The notes under the pieces were generated by a model that had not been told where the DNA came from, did not search any database, and saw nothing but the letters and a program-made list of their open reading frames with translations. Shown one piece after another: positions 39,554 through 49,910 of a stretch of 64,000 nt of DNA. A program made the translations under genes and the position numbers. Position 1 is the first letter of the stretch, and each line of letters starts with the position of its first letter. Source of the DNA: Neonectria sp. B-13 (taxonomy: Eukaryota; Ascomycota; Sordariomycetes; Hypocreales; Nectriaceae); the NCBI GenBank assembly GCA_002682825.1, contig NOKP01000008.1, positions 1,103,595-1,167,594 of the forward strand. Reading direction: 5' to 3'.

Positions 39554-40740
39554 TCAGGATTTCACTGCGTACTCGCTAATGCGCCGGTGTATGCTCAACC
39601 GCACCACCTCCATCATCTCGATGTACTGAAACCTCTCTTGTCCTCTTGTACGGTGGTTCTGAATAGGTAACTGCTCTCGGTTGTTCTCGTAATAGTTGAT
39701 CAAGGCCAGAAGAGGAGATTCGACGGCAGCGTCTTTGGCAGCAACGTGTGAACGGGCCATGTTGAAATGATAGTAAATGTATGACTGAGTAGCATCTGCG
39801 GGGATGGAACCGTCAAAATCGACCGCTTTGACACATGCGTCAGCATCTTAAAGAGATTTAGATGTGTTGCCTCTGAATGTAGTCAAGCTGACCCTATCCC
39901 CCGGGCTGACACGACCAGAGCCCTGCACGCTCAAGTCAGGCTGACCATACCTCTATAGGTCAGGTGGATCATATATTTAGATAGGATAAACATGTATACC
40001 ACAGAGCTATGCCTTAACCCAGTTTCTTCGCTTTAAAAAGATTTTATTTAACTACTACATAATCTAGAATTCATCCAACCTGACCTATAGAGGTATGGTC
40101 GGCCCGACTTCAGGGGGGTAGGGTCAGCTTGACTACATACTCGTTGGGTCTCTTCTTCCTCCGCCGAGCTCATCTCCGGGAGTGTCGAGAGCTAGGTGGG
40201 GTTTCGGCCTTCATTGCCCCCTGCGCAAGAGACAACAGTCCCAGAGCGTCTTGATGCCTATTGCACCTGTTTAAGAGTTCCACTGTATGGAACACATGCC
40301 GTTGTGTCTTCTTGTCCTCGGAACCCCAGTTTCTCGATGTGGGCTTGCGTGATTTGTTCGAGGACCAGGTCAGCCTCATGGTGGAAGCCCAACAGTGTAA
40401 AAGTCTGCGATCCCGTAGACAACCTTTTTGGTCTCCTCATTAGTAGCACCTTGGAAGTGAGTGAATCTTCCAGGGCCTCTGTGAGAACCTCCTGAATGGC
40501 TTCAAGTTTGCCTTGTCGAGCAGAGTCACTGCCTTCCTGCCGTATGAAGAGGAGTTTAGTCCTGGTGTAATCATTCCAAGAAAGCGGAAGACCAGCCTCA
40601 TTGCCCGCTCCATTGTCGCTAACGACTTCTATAATGCTGACCTCACCGGTCGGGACTTCGGATCGGTCGTCGTCTGAATTAGTTGATGAGTCTCTAGCCG
40701 AGGACAAGATCATAGCCTGTAGTGTTAGTGTCATGTATAT
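39554..40740 (-). pseudogene. Frameshifted gene relic of unknown family, interrupted by a MITE-like element
   Basis: Protein-like segments lie in order on the minus strand but in changing frames: MTLTLQAMILSSARDSS (about 40732), SQTFTLLGFHHEADLVLEQI and HIEKLGF; then a different frame with EDKKTQRHVFHTVELLNRC and HQDALGLLSLAQGAMKA; then a third with LPEMSSAEEEETQR, ending at the element border (40138). Beyond the element, DADACVKAVDFDGSIPADA, FNMARSHVAAKDAAVESP and LLALINYYENNREQ run to a stop at 39554. The helical DALGLLSLAQ-type segments suggest a repeat protein (TPR-like), but I do not recognise it. Introns could explain one frame change, yet no good splice signals are evident, so a decayed gene is more likely. 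Confidence 0.5.
39878..40137. mobile_element. MITE-like inverted-repeat element, about 260 bp
   Basis: The left end TGTAGTCAAGCTGACCCTA is repeated exactly, inverted, at the right end (40119-40137), followed on both sides by a C-run with one change. A second, inner inverted repeat shares ACCATACCTCTATAGGTCAG (left near 39940, right near 40080-40100), so the element can fold into a long hairpin. Mismatches in the inner arms are C/T and A/G changes. There is no coding capacity, and the centre is AT-rich. No clear target-site duplication is seen (flanks ..GAA and TAC..). This is a non-autonomous DNA transposon remnant; the parent transposase is not in the window. Confidence 0.8.
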
Positions 40741-41632
40741 TGCACCCCTGGCATTCGCATATCTATATTCTCGTGAACTTTCATGCTTCAAAGTCTTGCG
40801 TCAATCAGTATACATACCCAGGTAGTCACTTTGGGACCGGGGCCTCGTTGTTCGGCCGAGGGTGTGCTCCGCTTGAGCCCTGTCCCACTGTCTCCTACCG
40901 TATACGAAAACAGTCTCACGGCTTCTTTCTCTCGTCTATTCCTTCGCTTTGCTTACCATAAATCTACTATGGCCTCTGCCATGGTTCATCACCGGACTGT
41001 CTGGCATCGGACTATCCGGCATCGGACTGTCCAGCTTCGGTGTGTCCAGGGCCCTTTCACAGTCACAGCCTTGAAGGAAATCGTTCTGAAGGCTTCAGCC
41101 TGATCTAGGCAGAGTATTGAACAAACCGTGTGAGTACATCGCGGAGGCAGTTTGGGACCACAAGTTAACAGGCCTTCTCGACACGGCAAATAAGCGGAAA
41201 GCGTTGGTTCTGATCGCTGAAGCGGATGTTTTCATGCAGGGAAGAAGGATTGATGACTGGGAAAGAAACAGCCTGGTTTCAGGTGAGTGCCATGGAACGT
41301 CGTCCAGTACTTGACGCTAAAATCATGCTTATCCAATCCTGCTTCGGGTAATTAAATATTTCGAATGCTATCTTCATCTCGACCCGTCCGTCGGCAATTT
41401 CGTCTCCTATCAGAGCCATCCTATACGTACAGTCGATTTATTAGTGCAGAAGCTCACGGGCATTGCTTCACGATTAAAGAATAGAAAATAGCAGTGACCC
41501 TTGTAAGGTTGGAAATATTTCTACTGGATGGCATGTTTGCAAACACTGCTCATCCCGACCACAATTGGTTTATAGATGCTGTCTACGGTCACCTGACCAT
41601 GAACTCACTACAATGGTTGTACACAACCATCA
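40741..41632. other. Intergenic region with minisatellite
   Basis: Contains the 15-bp repeat at 40990-41049. ORFs here are short and unconvincing. Confidence 0.4.
40990..41049. repeat. Four tandem 15-bp units
   Basis: Units begin at 40990, 41005, 41020 and 41035 with consensus CATCGGACTGTCCGG; the first three differ at two or three positions and the fourth more. The 15-bp period would encode a pentapeptide repeat (HRTVx) in one frame, but no gene is supported. Confidence 0.65.
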
Positions 41633-41703
41633 TCTTCCGTAGTATAGTGGTCAGTATGCGAGCTTGTCACGCTCGAGACCCGGGTTCAATTCCCGGCGGG
41701 AGA
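41633..41703 (+). tRNA. tRNA-Asp (anticodon GTC), copy 1
   Basis: Seven-bp acceptor stem TCTTCCG/CGGGAGA (one G-T pair), D-loop with AGTGGTCAG, anticodon stem CGAGC/GCTCG around loop TTGTCAC (anticodon GTC), T-arm CCGGG-TTCAATT-CCCGG. There is no intron. CCA is not encoded, as usual in eukaryotes. A T7 run at 41733-41739 is a likely Pol III terminator. Identical in sequence to the copy 226 bp downstream. Confidence 0.95.
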
Positions 41704-41858
41704 GTGCCACATGTGTTACACATGAAAATTGATTTTTTTGGCCCTAACAGCCAACACCCTTTTTTTTTCGAGTCAGGGTCGGGCGGGGGTTTATATGCAT
41801 CACTGTCAGGTCACCTGACATCGAAATCCGTGCTACAGTGGTTGTTCACAACCATCCA

Positions 41859-41929
41859 TCTTCCGTAGTATAGTGGTCAGTATGCGAGCTTGTCACGCTC
41901 GAGACCCGGGTTCAATTCCCGGCGGGAGA
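41859..41929 (+). tRNA. tRNA-Asp (anticodon GTC), copy 2
   Basis: Same 71 bases as copy 1, with complete cloverleaf and GTC anticodon. A T6 run at 41962-41967 follows. Both copies are preceded by a short inverted repeat (GGTTGT...ACAACC) and followed by another (CATGTGT...ACACATG), showing that the flanks were duplicated as well. Confidence 0.95.
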
Positions 41930-43400
41930 GTCGCCGCATGTGTATCAACACATGAATTATCTTTTTTGCCCTTTATCTGCTTTGTCCCTCACCCATGCAA
42001 GCAGGTTGGACAAAAACGGACAGCGTGTAACACGAACATGTTCTCACTTAAACGGGCTAGAAAAGCGAGGGGTTTTTCTTTTTCTTTGAAGCATTCGTAC
42101 CTACCTTAGTTTATTTAACTGGGTTGTTTGCTCGTCGTGGTACGCCGATGAAGAATCTGTGTTACTTTGCAAGGCGGCGATCACTTCCAATACAGGCGCC
42201 GCTTTTTTACGGAGGGTTGAAGCTGACGGAATGTGGGCGGAGACAAAGTCACCATTGTCTCCAGTCTGTGATGCTAACAAAGAGGTATTAATTGGAATTT
42301 ATGCGATTCCAAAATGTAGCTGCAAATACTGGACAAGTTAATTGCAAGCTTCACTTAGCAATCAGAGACCTGAGCCGGCGACTGCTCCGAGAGAAGCGGC
42401 GCATGCCTGGCGTGGAAGTACAACACGGCATATGCTTTGTAGGATCGTCACACACCGTACGTGCAGTAACCCCTCGGCTCGATCGTCGATCAAACTGCTC
42501 CCACTATCCGTACAAGGGTTGCTGTTTTCCCTTGGCTTGCTATTCCTTGGGATAGTTCTTGACACAGACTGAGGGGGTTGGCTATGTATCAACTCCAGCC
42601 GAACTCAATCAGGTAACCAAGTCAACCGTGAAAGTGTCTGAGACAAGCATAACCACATTTCTCGGTACAGACGTGCCGGGCGACACCACCGCATGGATGG
42701 TTATTAGTGGTTACACGTAAACTTAGCGGCTGCTTATGAGGGGTTCAGGACTGACTGAGTTCACGATAGAATCAGCGTTGTGCACCAAACAGTGGAGGCC
42801 TCTGGTCCAGGGGGGAACCGGTCTTGTGGTCTCACAGTGAGTTGTTTTCTTGTGTATTATGTTGTGCTTGAATTTTGCTAGGCGATGCTGGGCATTGCTG
42901 GGCACCTCTAATTGAGTGAAGGGGTACGTCACCTTGGCCTTGGCTCATTTCATTTTGCATGCGACGTCGCAGCCCGTCCGTAGTGGCCCATCAGTGCGAC
43001 ACAGCACACGACTGCTTTCCAGAAACGGGGTAGCGACGGGGCCGCCGGTGATAATTAGTACGTGGTAGAGCCGGGGCAAAGGGAACGGGGTTAAATGCTG
43101 TGTGAATGAAGGTGTTGATAGCCCCATGTCGGAACATTGATTAGCATTGCGGCGACCCTTGTCATTAAAGAAGGAATGAGGAGACAGCAACTGGAGTCTG
43201 CAGACTGGGTGCGGGGCGAGATTACGTCGCCCTTCGGGGGTGTGGTGTGGTGTGGTTTGGGGAGGGAAGGGAAGGGAAAAGGCCAAGCAAGAGGTGAAGG
43301 CTGACTTTTGATTGCTGTGTACGGATACGGATAGCACGAGCACCAATGCTACTAGTGAGTTCAGGCCAGCTACCGAGGTACCTAGCCAGTGTTGCCTGCC

Positions 43401-43425
43401 AGTAGTAGTAGTAGTAGTATTAGTA
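43401..43425. repeat. AGT trinucleotide microsatellite
   Basis: Seven to eight AGT/ATT units in a row; likely length-polymorphic. Confidence 0.7.
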
Positions 43426-44107
43426 GCAAGCAGCCAGCGGAGAGACTGAAGCTGAGCATCGGACAAAGGAGGCGGAGTTGGTAGTTACATAGACTAGTAC
43501 TTCAAATCTGTGACCCTGTGCCGTGTTATGCGGGCGTGTTGCATGCCAGTGCAGTGGTGATGATGCCCAGAGAGTTACGTACCGCCGTCCGCGTACAGCT
43601 GGGGTACGTACTTCCTGGTCCCAGCGACTTGTTCCAGCCCTGCTCCTGCACTTGACCCCTTCAGGCAAGGAGGCGCGTGCCGGGCACCCTCCCGCCCACT
43701 TCCCTTTCTGCGCTTTCCCAGACTTATCGATCCAACGATCCTGATTCATCGCCTGCCTCCCTCCCGGGCCGTCACCCCAGCATGTGCGTGGTGCTTCGTC
43801 ACTTCGTCACTTTCGTACTCCGTACAGCGTTGTCTGTTGGTTTGTCCGCGCGGCAGGATCCTATTCCCATCATCATTCATCCTTCCCGTTCCCAGTTCCC
43901 GGGCTGTCGGTCTCTCCACCTCGTCACCGCTATTACTTCTTCGCTCGTCGTCTTTTTTCTCTCTCCTTTCGCACTCTAAGATTCAAAATATCGTCCGCTC
44001 TCATTTTACGTCAGGGGTGTGGTATTCGCTGTGCTAAAATTGTCCCTTTTTAATTTTCCTGGCGAATTAGCTGCCCCGTCGACTTTCCCGGCACTGTCTG
44101 TCACTGG

Positions 44108-44145
44108 CACGCTGGGCACTGGGCACTGGGCACTGGCAACTGGCA
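44108..44145. repeat. GGGCACT heptamer repeat
   Basis: Successive copies of CTGGGCA/GGGCACT, the last ones degenerate (CTGGCAACTGGCAC), about 240 bp before the LicD/Mnn4-like start codon. Confidence 0.55.
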
Positions 44146-44385
44146 CAGGGGCTTAATCTTGATTCACCACCCCTCGACGCCTCGACGGCATTCGCATCCT
44201 ATCGCAGCAACATCGCCTCGCTGAACTTCGCCTCGCAGCACTTCACCTTGCTGTCACCGATCTCGAGGCCCTTCACTTCGCATTCGCTGCTCCGAGTCGC
44301 ACCCGGCCGGCTTCGACACTCAACCAATCCTCCTCCAACTTCCTCACTCACTCGGTCGCTATTGCGGCACCCGCCAACAACCAAG

Positions 44386-45460
44386 ATGCCCTCCCTCAAG
44401 TCGCTGCTCCTCTGGGGCTTTGCCTCCCTCGCCTCCACGCCTGTCCTCGCCTCCCGCTCTCTTCCTCGCGACGCCATCGCCGACCCCTTTGTCAGCCCCG
44501 ACGACGCCAGCGACTTACTCTCCCCCCGCAAGGACAAGCCCAAAACCCCCAAATACTTCAACGAGGCCGGCGGCACGTTGGAGCTCGGCCACTATGATAA
44601 GCGATACTTCGACGGCAAAGTCCCCTACGCCCGGCACCGCTTCGTCCTCCGCGACCTCGCCCGCAGTTATCTCAGCACCATGAACAGCTTCGGCGTCGAG
44701 ACGTGGTTGGCACACGGCACCCTCCTCGGCTGGTGGTGGAACGGCCAGATCATGCCCTGGGACTACGATCTCGACGTCCAGCTCACCAACACCTCCATGC
44801 TGTGGCTCGGCGAGAACCTCAACCGCACCGAGCACGTCTACAACTACACCAACCCCGAGTCCGGCGACCTCATTACCAACTCGTACCTGCTCGACGTCAA
44901 TCCCCACCACGTCGATCTCGACCGTGGCGATGGTATGAACATCATTGACGCCCGCTGGATCGACCAGTCCAACGGTATGTATATCGACATCACCGTCCTC
45001 CGCGAGCGCGAGGTCGACCGCCCAGGCATCTGGAGCTGCAAGAACAAGCACCGCTACAAGAGCCAGGACCTGTGGCCCATGCGCGTTACCGAGTTCGAGG
45101 GTGTCAAGGCCCGCATCCCCTACAACTTTGAAATGATCCTCATCGACGAGTATCAAACCAAGAGCTTGGTTGCAGAAGAATGGCAAGGGTATGTTTTGTT
45201 CCGTTTGTTTTGCTCCTGTTCATGTTGTGTTGTCGTCGTTACTGTTGTCGCTATTGCCATGCATCATTGTTATGCAATAACCTTCCCCTCATCTGCATTG
45301 CGGAAAGGCTAACTCAATCTGCAGACACCATTGGGATCGTGATATCAAGCAGTGGGTCAAGATGGATCCCGAAGAAGAGGCGCACCGCCACCTGGAAGCC
45401 GTCGAGCGCAAAAAGCAGGAGCTCCGAGTTCGTCCCTCGCCTGGCGCGGAAGTGAGCTGA
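44386..45460 (+). CDS. LicD/Mnn4-like glycan phosphotransferase family protein
   Basis: Join 44386..45188, 45325..45460 (312 aa), with a 136-nt intron (GTATGT donor, GCTAAC branch, CTGCAG acceptor). The N-terminus MPSLKSLLLWGFASLASTPVLA is a signal peptide, so the protein enters the secretory pathway. The LicD core is clear: ARHRFVLRDLARSYLSTMNS, ETWLAHGTLLGWWWNG and MPWDYDLDVQL with acidic Asp126, 128 and 130, then IDITVLRERE. Fungal members of this type resemble the catalytic part of Mnn4, which is needed for mannosyl-phosphate transfer to cell-surface glycans in the Golgi. The C-terminus is a charged helix (EEEAHRHLEAVERKKQE). N-glycosylation sites are present. The donor and acceptor are inferred from the family. 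Confidence 0.85.
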
Positions 45461-46111
45461 TCTCCAACATTTGATACGATTTCAAATCCCTCCCAACTTG
45501 TTCTCCCAAGTCGTACTCGCGTCGGTTTTCGTGGCCAGGGTCCACCACTTTCTAGCGACCTCGAAACGAAGCGATTGAACGACAACCTCGGAACCAGAGC
45601 ATATATACACCCTAATGTCTGCCCCCTCTTGCCTGTCAAGAATAAGCGACTGCTTTCTTGTTATCGTTTCAGCAGATACCTCGGCGTTGGATAGGAACAA
45701 TCGGCGTTTTGCGGGCACTGGGACATGCGGATGGGGCAGCGCATGCCCACGTCGTATAGACGCTTCGCGTCTTTGGTCTTTGGCGTTGGAACTGTCGGCC
45801 GTCGCTTGGATGCGTCCGCCGCTACGATTCTGTTTTGATAGGAGTTTGGCATTTATTATGCCGTTGGATACCTGGATAGGTAGAATACTCCAAATAAAAA
45901 CACACATATTCCGTATTTGGTCCTCGTACACAGCTGGCTTACGATTGGTGACTTTGGCACCCTGGGGATTCTTCAACGGAGCGCACGTTCCAAGTCATCA
46001 TGACTACTCGCCAAGATACTTTTGCATGTTCACTGAGAGCACGTTCCAACCATCATGACTCCCCAGATGACTTTCTCAAATCCCATAAATCCCAATACCA
46101 CGCAAATGGCT
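45461..46111. other. Intergenic region between convergent genes
   Basis: 3' flanks of the LicD/Mnn4-like and MLH3 genes; no supported gene. Confidence 0.45.
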
Positions 46112-48930
46112 CTATTGCCTTTCACTTCCCCACCTAGTATCAAAACTCACGCCGGGTATCGTTTTCTCTCTGTCTGAAATCGCAGACTCCGCCATCCACT
46201 CTCCCCACTTGACTCCGTCACCCCGACTCCCGTTCTCCTGCCAGCGCCCGAACCCACCGCCGGCCCCGAGATCCACCAGCGGCGCCATGCTCGGCCGTCC
46301 GTGGGCGCATTGGAACGGGAACGCGCACCGCGACAGGCGGGAGAGGAGCTGCGCGCACTCGTCGTTGTCGAGCGGGTCGTTAAACATGATGGCGCCTGTG
46401 CGGGCAATTATCAGCGACTTCGTTCAAGGAATGAGAGGGGAGGACGTACTTCTGCAGGCTCTAGAATGGAGCATCTCCAGTATGCCCTTGGGACAGCCGT
46501 GGAAGCGCGAGATCCAGGGTGCGTGCGTCTGGGAGCTCAAGGCCCGCAGCCGCGGGGGAACGCCTTCGTCGACGATGCGCCAGATTTCTTTGCGGAGTAG
46601 TTCGATCATGAGGCGAGGTTCCTGGCGGCAGCGTTCTAGTATGCTTGGCGGCAGGCCGGTAACGACGACCTTGCAGCATTGCGATGCTGGTTTCAGCATA
46701 GGAGCGAGATTGTAGACAATTCCCCAAGCGGCGAAATGATCGCGGTGTTGTTCCAGGAGATCATGCTCTTTCGAAGACACCTCGAAGACCAACGGCCGCG
46801 CGAGCACTTCGAGATTAGGTGTGGTGTGGCCACTGAGCATGTCGTGGGTGAAGTAGCCTACCATCAGGTCCTCGAGCCGACAGCGCTCATCTACAGCGTG
46901 CTGGTCAAGCATGACCAAGGCAGAGCTGCACTTCTTTACAGGTAGATCCCCGGGCGTCGCATCTTCCAGCGGCAACTTGACGAGGATAAACTTGCGGTCG
47001 ACCTGCGATATCAGCGTGGCTTGAGCCAGGGCATTTCGCGATACCCTGCTTGCTAGCTTCATGGACGCAGCATCGAAGTTGACGCCGCCATCTCCGCCCT
47101 TGCTGCAGTGGTGCGAGGGCGCATCCGTGTCGCCTATCCTAGGAATCGAGGAGCAGGTGGTCTCGAAAACGGGGTTTTCATATGACTGGATGACACTTCG
47201 AAGCCACTTGCTCGGCTGTTGTTTAGGTTGCCCATCGAAGTGCATGCGTTGTTCAGCAACTGTTTTCGGGTTGTCTGATGAGTTGGGGTTAACTGAAGGC
47301 AGGCCGTTTTCGGAATCAACGACTGTGTTGAATGTAAATGAAGACCTTGACACGTCTTCGGGTTCGGGAGATGGCTCGTCAAATGGTTTGCGCAATAGTC
47401 TACCGCCCTCACCAACCAGGGGGGGTGGTAGAGGGGCTCGCGGCTCCTCTCTCTGCATTTCAAGGATCTTCGTTGGATCATTGAGTGGTGCGGCTTTCCC
47501 CATCTTGACGCGATGCCAGCCATCGAACGGGCTATCACCTCTTATCTGGGTCACCTCTGGCGCGAGACTCCGAGAAACGGAGCTGGCTCTCGAACTACTA
47601 GACGATGAAGTTGGATGTCTTTTAGACGATTTCCTCGATCGGCTTAGTGTTTTCGAAGTGGAGAACACCGACTCATCTGGGGATAGATGAACTCTTCTCG
47701 GACGATAGTGATGCTTCTTGAGGAATCCATAGCAAGTTGCTTTCAACAAGTCAAGAATACCTGTGAGGGACTGCCCTTGGGTGTTCAGTTTGTTGACGGC
47801 ATCAACATCAGTGTAACCTGTGGCTGCAATCTTAAAGTAGAACATGGGCCATTTGTCGATTCCCTTGCGACTCCGAAGCTCCTTGCCTGTAAAGCCTTCA
47901 AGCTTCGGAGAATCTCGCGCCTGGTTCTCGTCTCCGTCGACAATCCCGAAACTTGAGTTCTGGAAGACCCTGTTGGTCTCCTCATAAAGGACGTCGGTGC
48001 CGAACTCATTGATAACGGGGTGGATGCCTAGACTGATAAACTGGGATCGACGCGTTGGGACTGGGTTCACATAGATGCAACCTCGAACAGTGATGGATCC
48101 TGCTGATGCCGAAATGGGAACCCACAGGTCTGGATCACTCGAGTCTGCGAGGGCGGCCTGGGCGAGCAGCCTCGATGTTCGGGATACCACGTCCGATTTC
48201 TCCGCCGGTCGGAATCGAAGCTCACGCTGTGTCACAGTGTTCTTCAGCGAGACGGTGACTCCGGTTGGCCAAGCAAGCAGCAAGGCCACTACCTCTCGGA
48301 CCAGATGTGACCATTCCTTGTCAAGAGTTGACCGCTCGGTCACGGCAGCTCGCTGCTTGACTCTGACAGGCATTGAGCCAAATAGGTCTCGGACAATGAC
48401 CCTGGTTCCATGGTCGAAGTTGACAAGACGATGATCGGGAGGTGCGGGAAGATTCCTGGCGAGGACTTTGGAGTTGTGGATGGAAATGGAATTATGTGAA
48501 AGGTGGCTCTGATGACGGGAAGTGATTGACAGCAAGGAGAGAGTTGCTAGCGATGCCAGAAAGTCGCCATGATTGCCATGGACGGTAGCTCTAGCTGGGA
48601 ACCGTGACGTGTCTGTCCACGGCAGCTGTTAGTACAGTAGCATGCAAGGGCCTGGAAGTTTCGCTTTCGCATCCCAATCGGATCTGGGGATGGCGTACGG
48701 TGGAGCTTCCCGATGCCGCCGGCATGGCTGAACTCGTCAGGCGAGATGCCGGATCCATTGTCCTCGACGATGCAGTTGCCACGGCTGTAGTCGATGGAGA
48801 TGTTTACTTTGGAGGCGCCTGCATCGAGGGCATTGGCGAGCAGGCCGCAGGCAACGGCCTTGAGGGAGGTGACGGCAACGGAGGACTTGATCTTGTCGAC
48901 GACTTCGCTGGGGAGCTGGCGAATGGACAT
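46112..48930 (-). CDS. MLH3: DNA mismatch repair / meiotic recombination protein MLH3
   Basis: Join on the minus strand of 48699..48930, 46450..48612, 46112..46395 (892 aa). The N-terminus is a MutL GHKL ATPase: [17 protein letters not shown] (Asn33, Asp36), [23 protein letters not shown] and HGDFLASLA. The position of the general-base Glu (Glu29 of E. coli MutL) is Gly29. The middle is a Ser-rich linker. The C-terminus has the MLH3/PMS2 endonuclease motif [12 protein letters not shown] (from Asp647), [20 protein letters not shown] and [10 protein letters not shown], whose acidic, His and Cys residues bind metal. MLH3 pairs with MLH1 as MutL-gamma, nicking DNA for crossovers and assisting mismatch repair in the nucleus. 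Intron 1 uses an acceptor (GGACAG) beyond the nearest AG, chosen because it restores KLHHTSR. Confidence 0.93.
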
Positions 48931-49910
48931 GGCCTCACTCGGGTTTCCGCAGTCAGCTCGGGATCGGGCAGGCGGCCATCGGGCAGACAGACAGTGCGCT
49001 GCCAGTGGGAAGCTTGGTCAAAGCCAATCGGCTGGAGAGGAGAGCTAAGACAGAAGCACAGGGCTGGGATGATCCATCCTTGGCGGGGAATTAATGGGAT
49101 TAAGGAGGGAGTGGAGGGTGACGTCGCGACGTCGGGGTCCACGTGGTCTTGGGTCTTGGCAGGCGCCAGTGGACAGAGAGAGCCTAGAGCCCGGAGCCTG
49201 GAGGTGCTGCAGGTGCATCGCCCAGTGCAAATTGAGTTGAAATGCCCCAGGCCCAGTGGGCTGGCTGGAGGCTGTAGGCTGCAGGTGCTCCGAATTCCGT
49301 ACTCGGTAGGTTATCGGTTTCGCAATGTTGCACTATTCAGTGCGTGCTACTTCGTACCTGTGCCATCGTCTCAGTTCATGTCGCACAGGATACAGATATT
49401 AGGCTTCAGGCTTCAGGCTTCAGCTTCAGGCTTCGGCTTCAGGCTCCAGCTGATCTGCTCCGCCCCAAAGCTTGGGCTTTCCATGCTTGCTGCTTGCTTG
49501 CTTCCGTGCTTGCCCATCTCTTCCGTGCATTTAGCTTCCCGTCCCCGGATCGACCTCACGTGACTCTCACACACTCTCATCCCATCGCCGCATTCAGCCG
49601 CCATCTCCAGCCATGCCATCCATGCAACGCTGGTGACGCCGCTCTCCTTTGACTCCTTGCTGGCTCGTGCCCCTCACTCTGCGCGTTCCTCACGAGTCTA
49701 TCGATCGACCATCGACCTCTCCAACCTTCCATTCGCTTGCCTGTCTCCTCCTTTGTTCCGGCAATTGACTCCCCGCCTCCGGCCATCCCGCTGCCCAACA
49801 CTGGTGCCCAGCACGGCATCGCCTCCACGAGACCCATCATCATCCCACTCGTCCAAGCTTCTCTCGCGCCTCCTCACCCTCCTCCTTCTCTCCCTCCTCC
49901 TCGAACTCCC
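48931..49910. other. Intergenic region between divergent genes
   Basis: Bidirectional promoter region of MLH3 and the low-complexity gene. Imperfect GGCTTCA heptamers lie at 49404-49450, and the last 250 bp are pyrimidine-rich. No gene is supported. Confidence 0.45.
49404..49450. repeat. GGCTTCA heptamer array
   Basis: About six imperfect copies of GGCTTCA in direct order, in the region between two divergent genes. Confidence 0.6.

Larger units (their letters stand above)
41630..41969. repeat. 226-bp tandem duplication containing tRNA-Asp
   Basis: The two tRNA genes start 226 bp apart. The tRNA bodies are identical, and flanks such as GGTCACCTGAC, the ACAACCAT block just upstream and the CATGTGT/ACACATG hairpins downstream are shared but diverged. 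The pattern fits a tandem duplication with selection or gene conversion on the tRNA body. Confidence 0.7.
41930..44385. other. Large intergenic region with simple repeats
   Basis: 2.4 kb upstream of the LicD/Mnn4-like gene, with no supported coding sequence. It holds an (AGT)n microsatellite near 43401-43425, a GT/GG-rich stretch near 43240-43275 and heptamer repeats at about 44108-44145. The last 500 bp are pyrimidine-rich, typical of a strong fungal promoter and 5' UTR. Confidence 0.5.

Noticed and set aside
44515..45186. 223-codon minus-strand ORF opposite the LicD/Mnn4-like gene
   Set aside because: Val/Glu/Asp-rich antisense shadow of a GC-rich coding exon; the plus strand has clear LicD motifs.
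47061..47690. 209-codon plus-strand ORF
   Set aside because: Antisense to the Ser-rich linker of MLH3; no independent support.
48604..49563. 319-codon plus-strand ORF
   Set aside because: Overlaps MLH3 exon 1 on the other strand and runs into simple repeats; composition is not protein-like.
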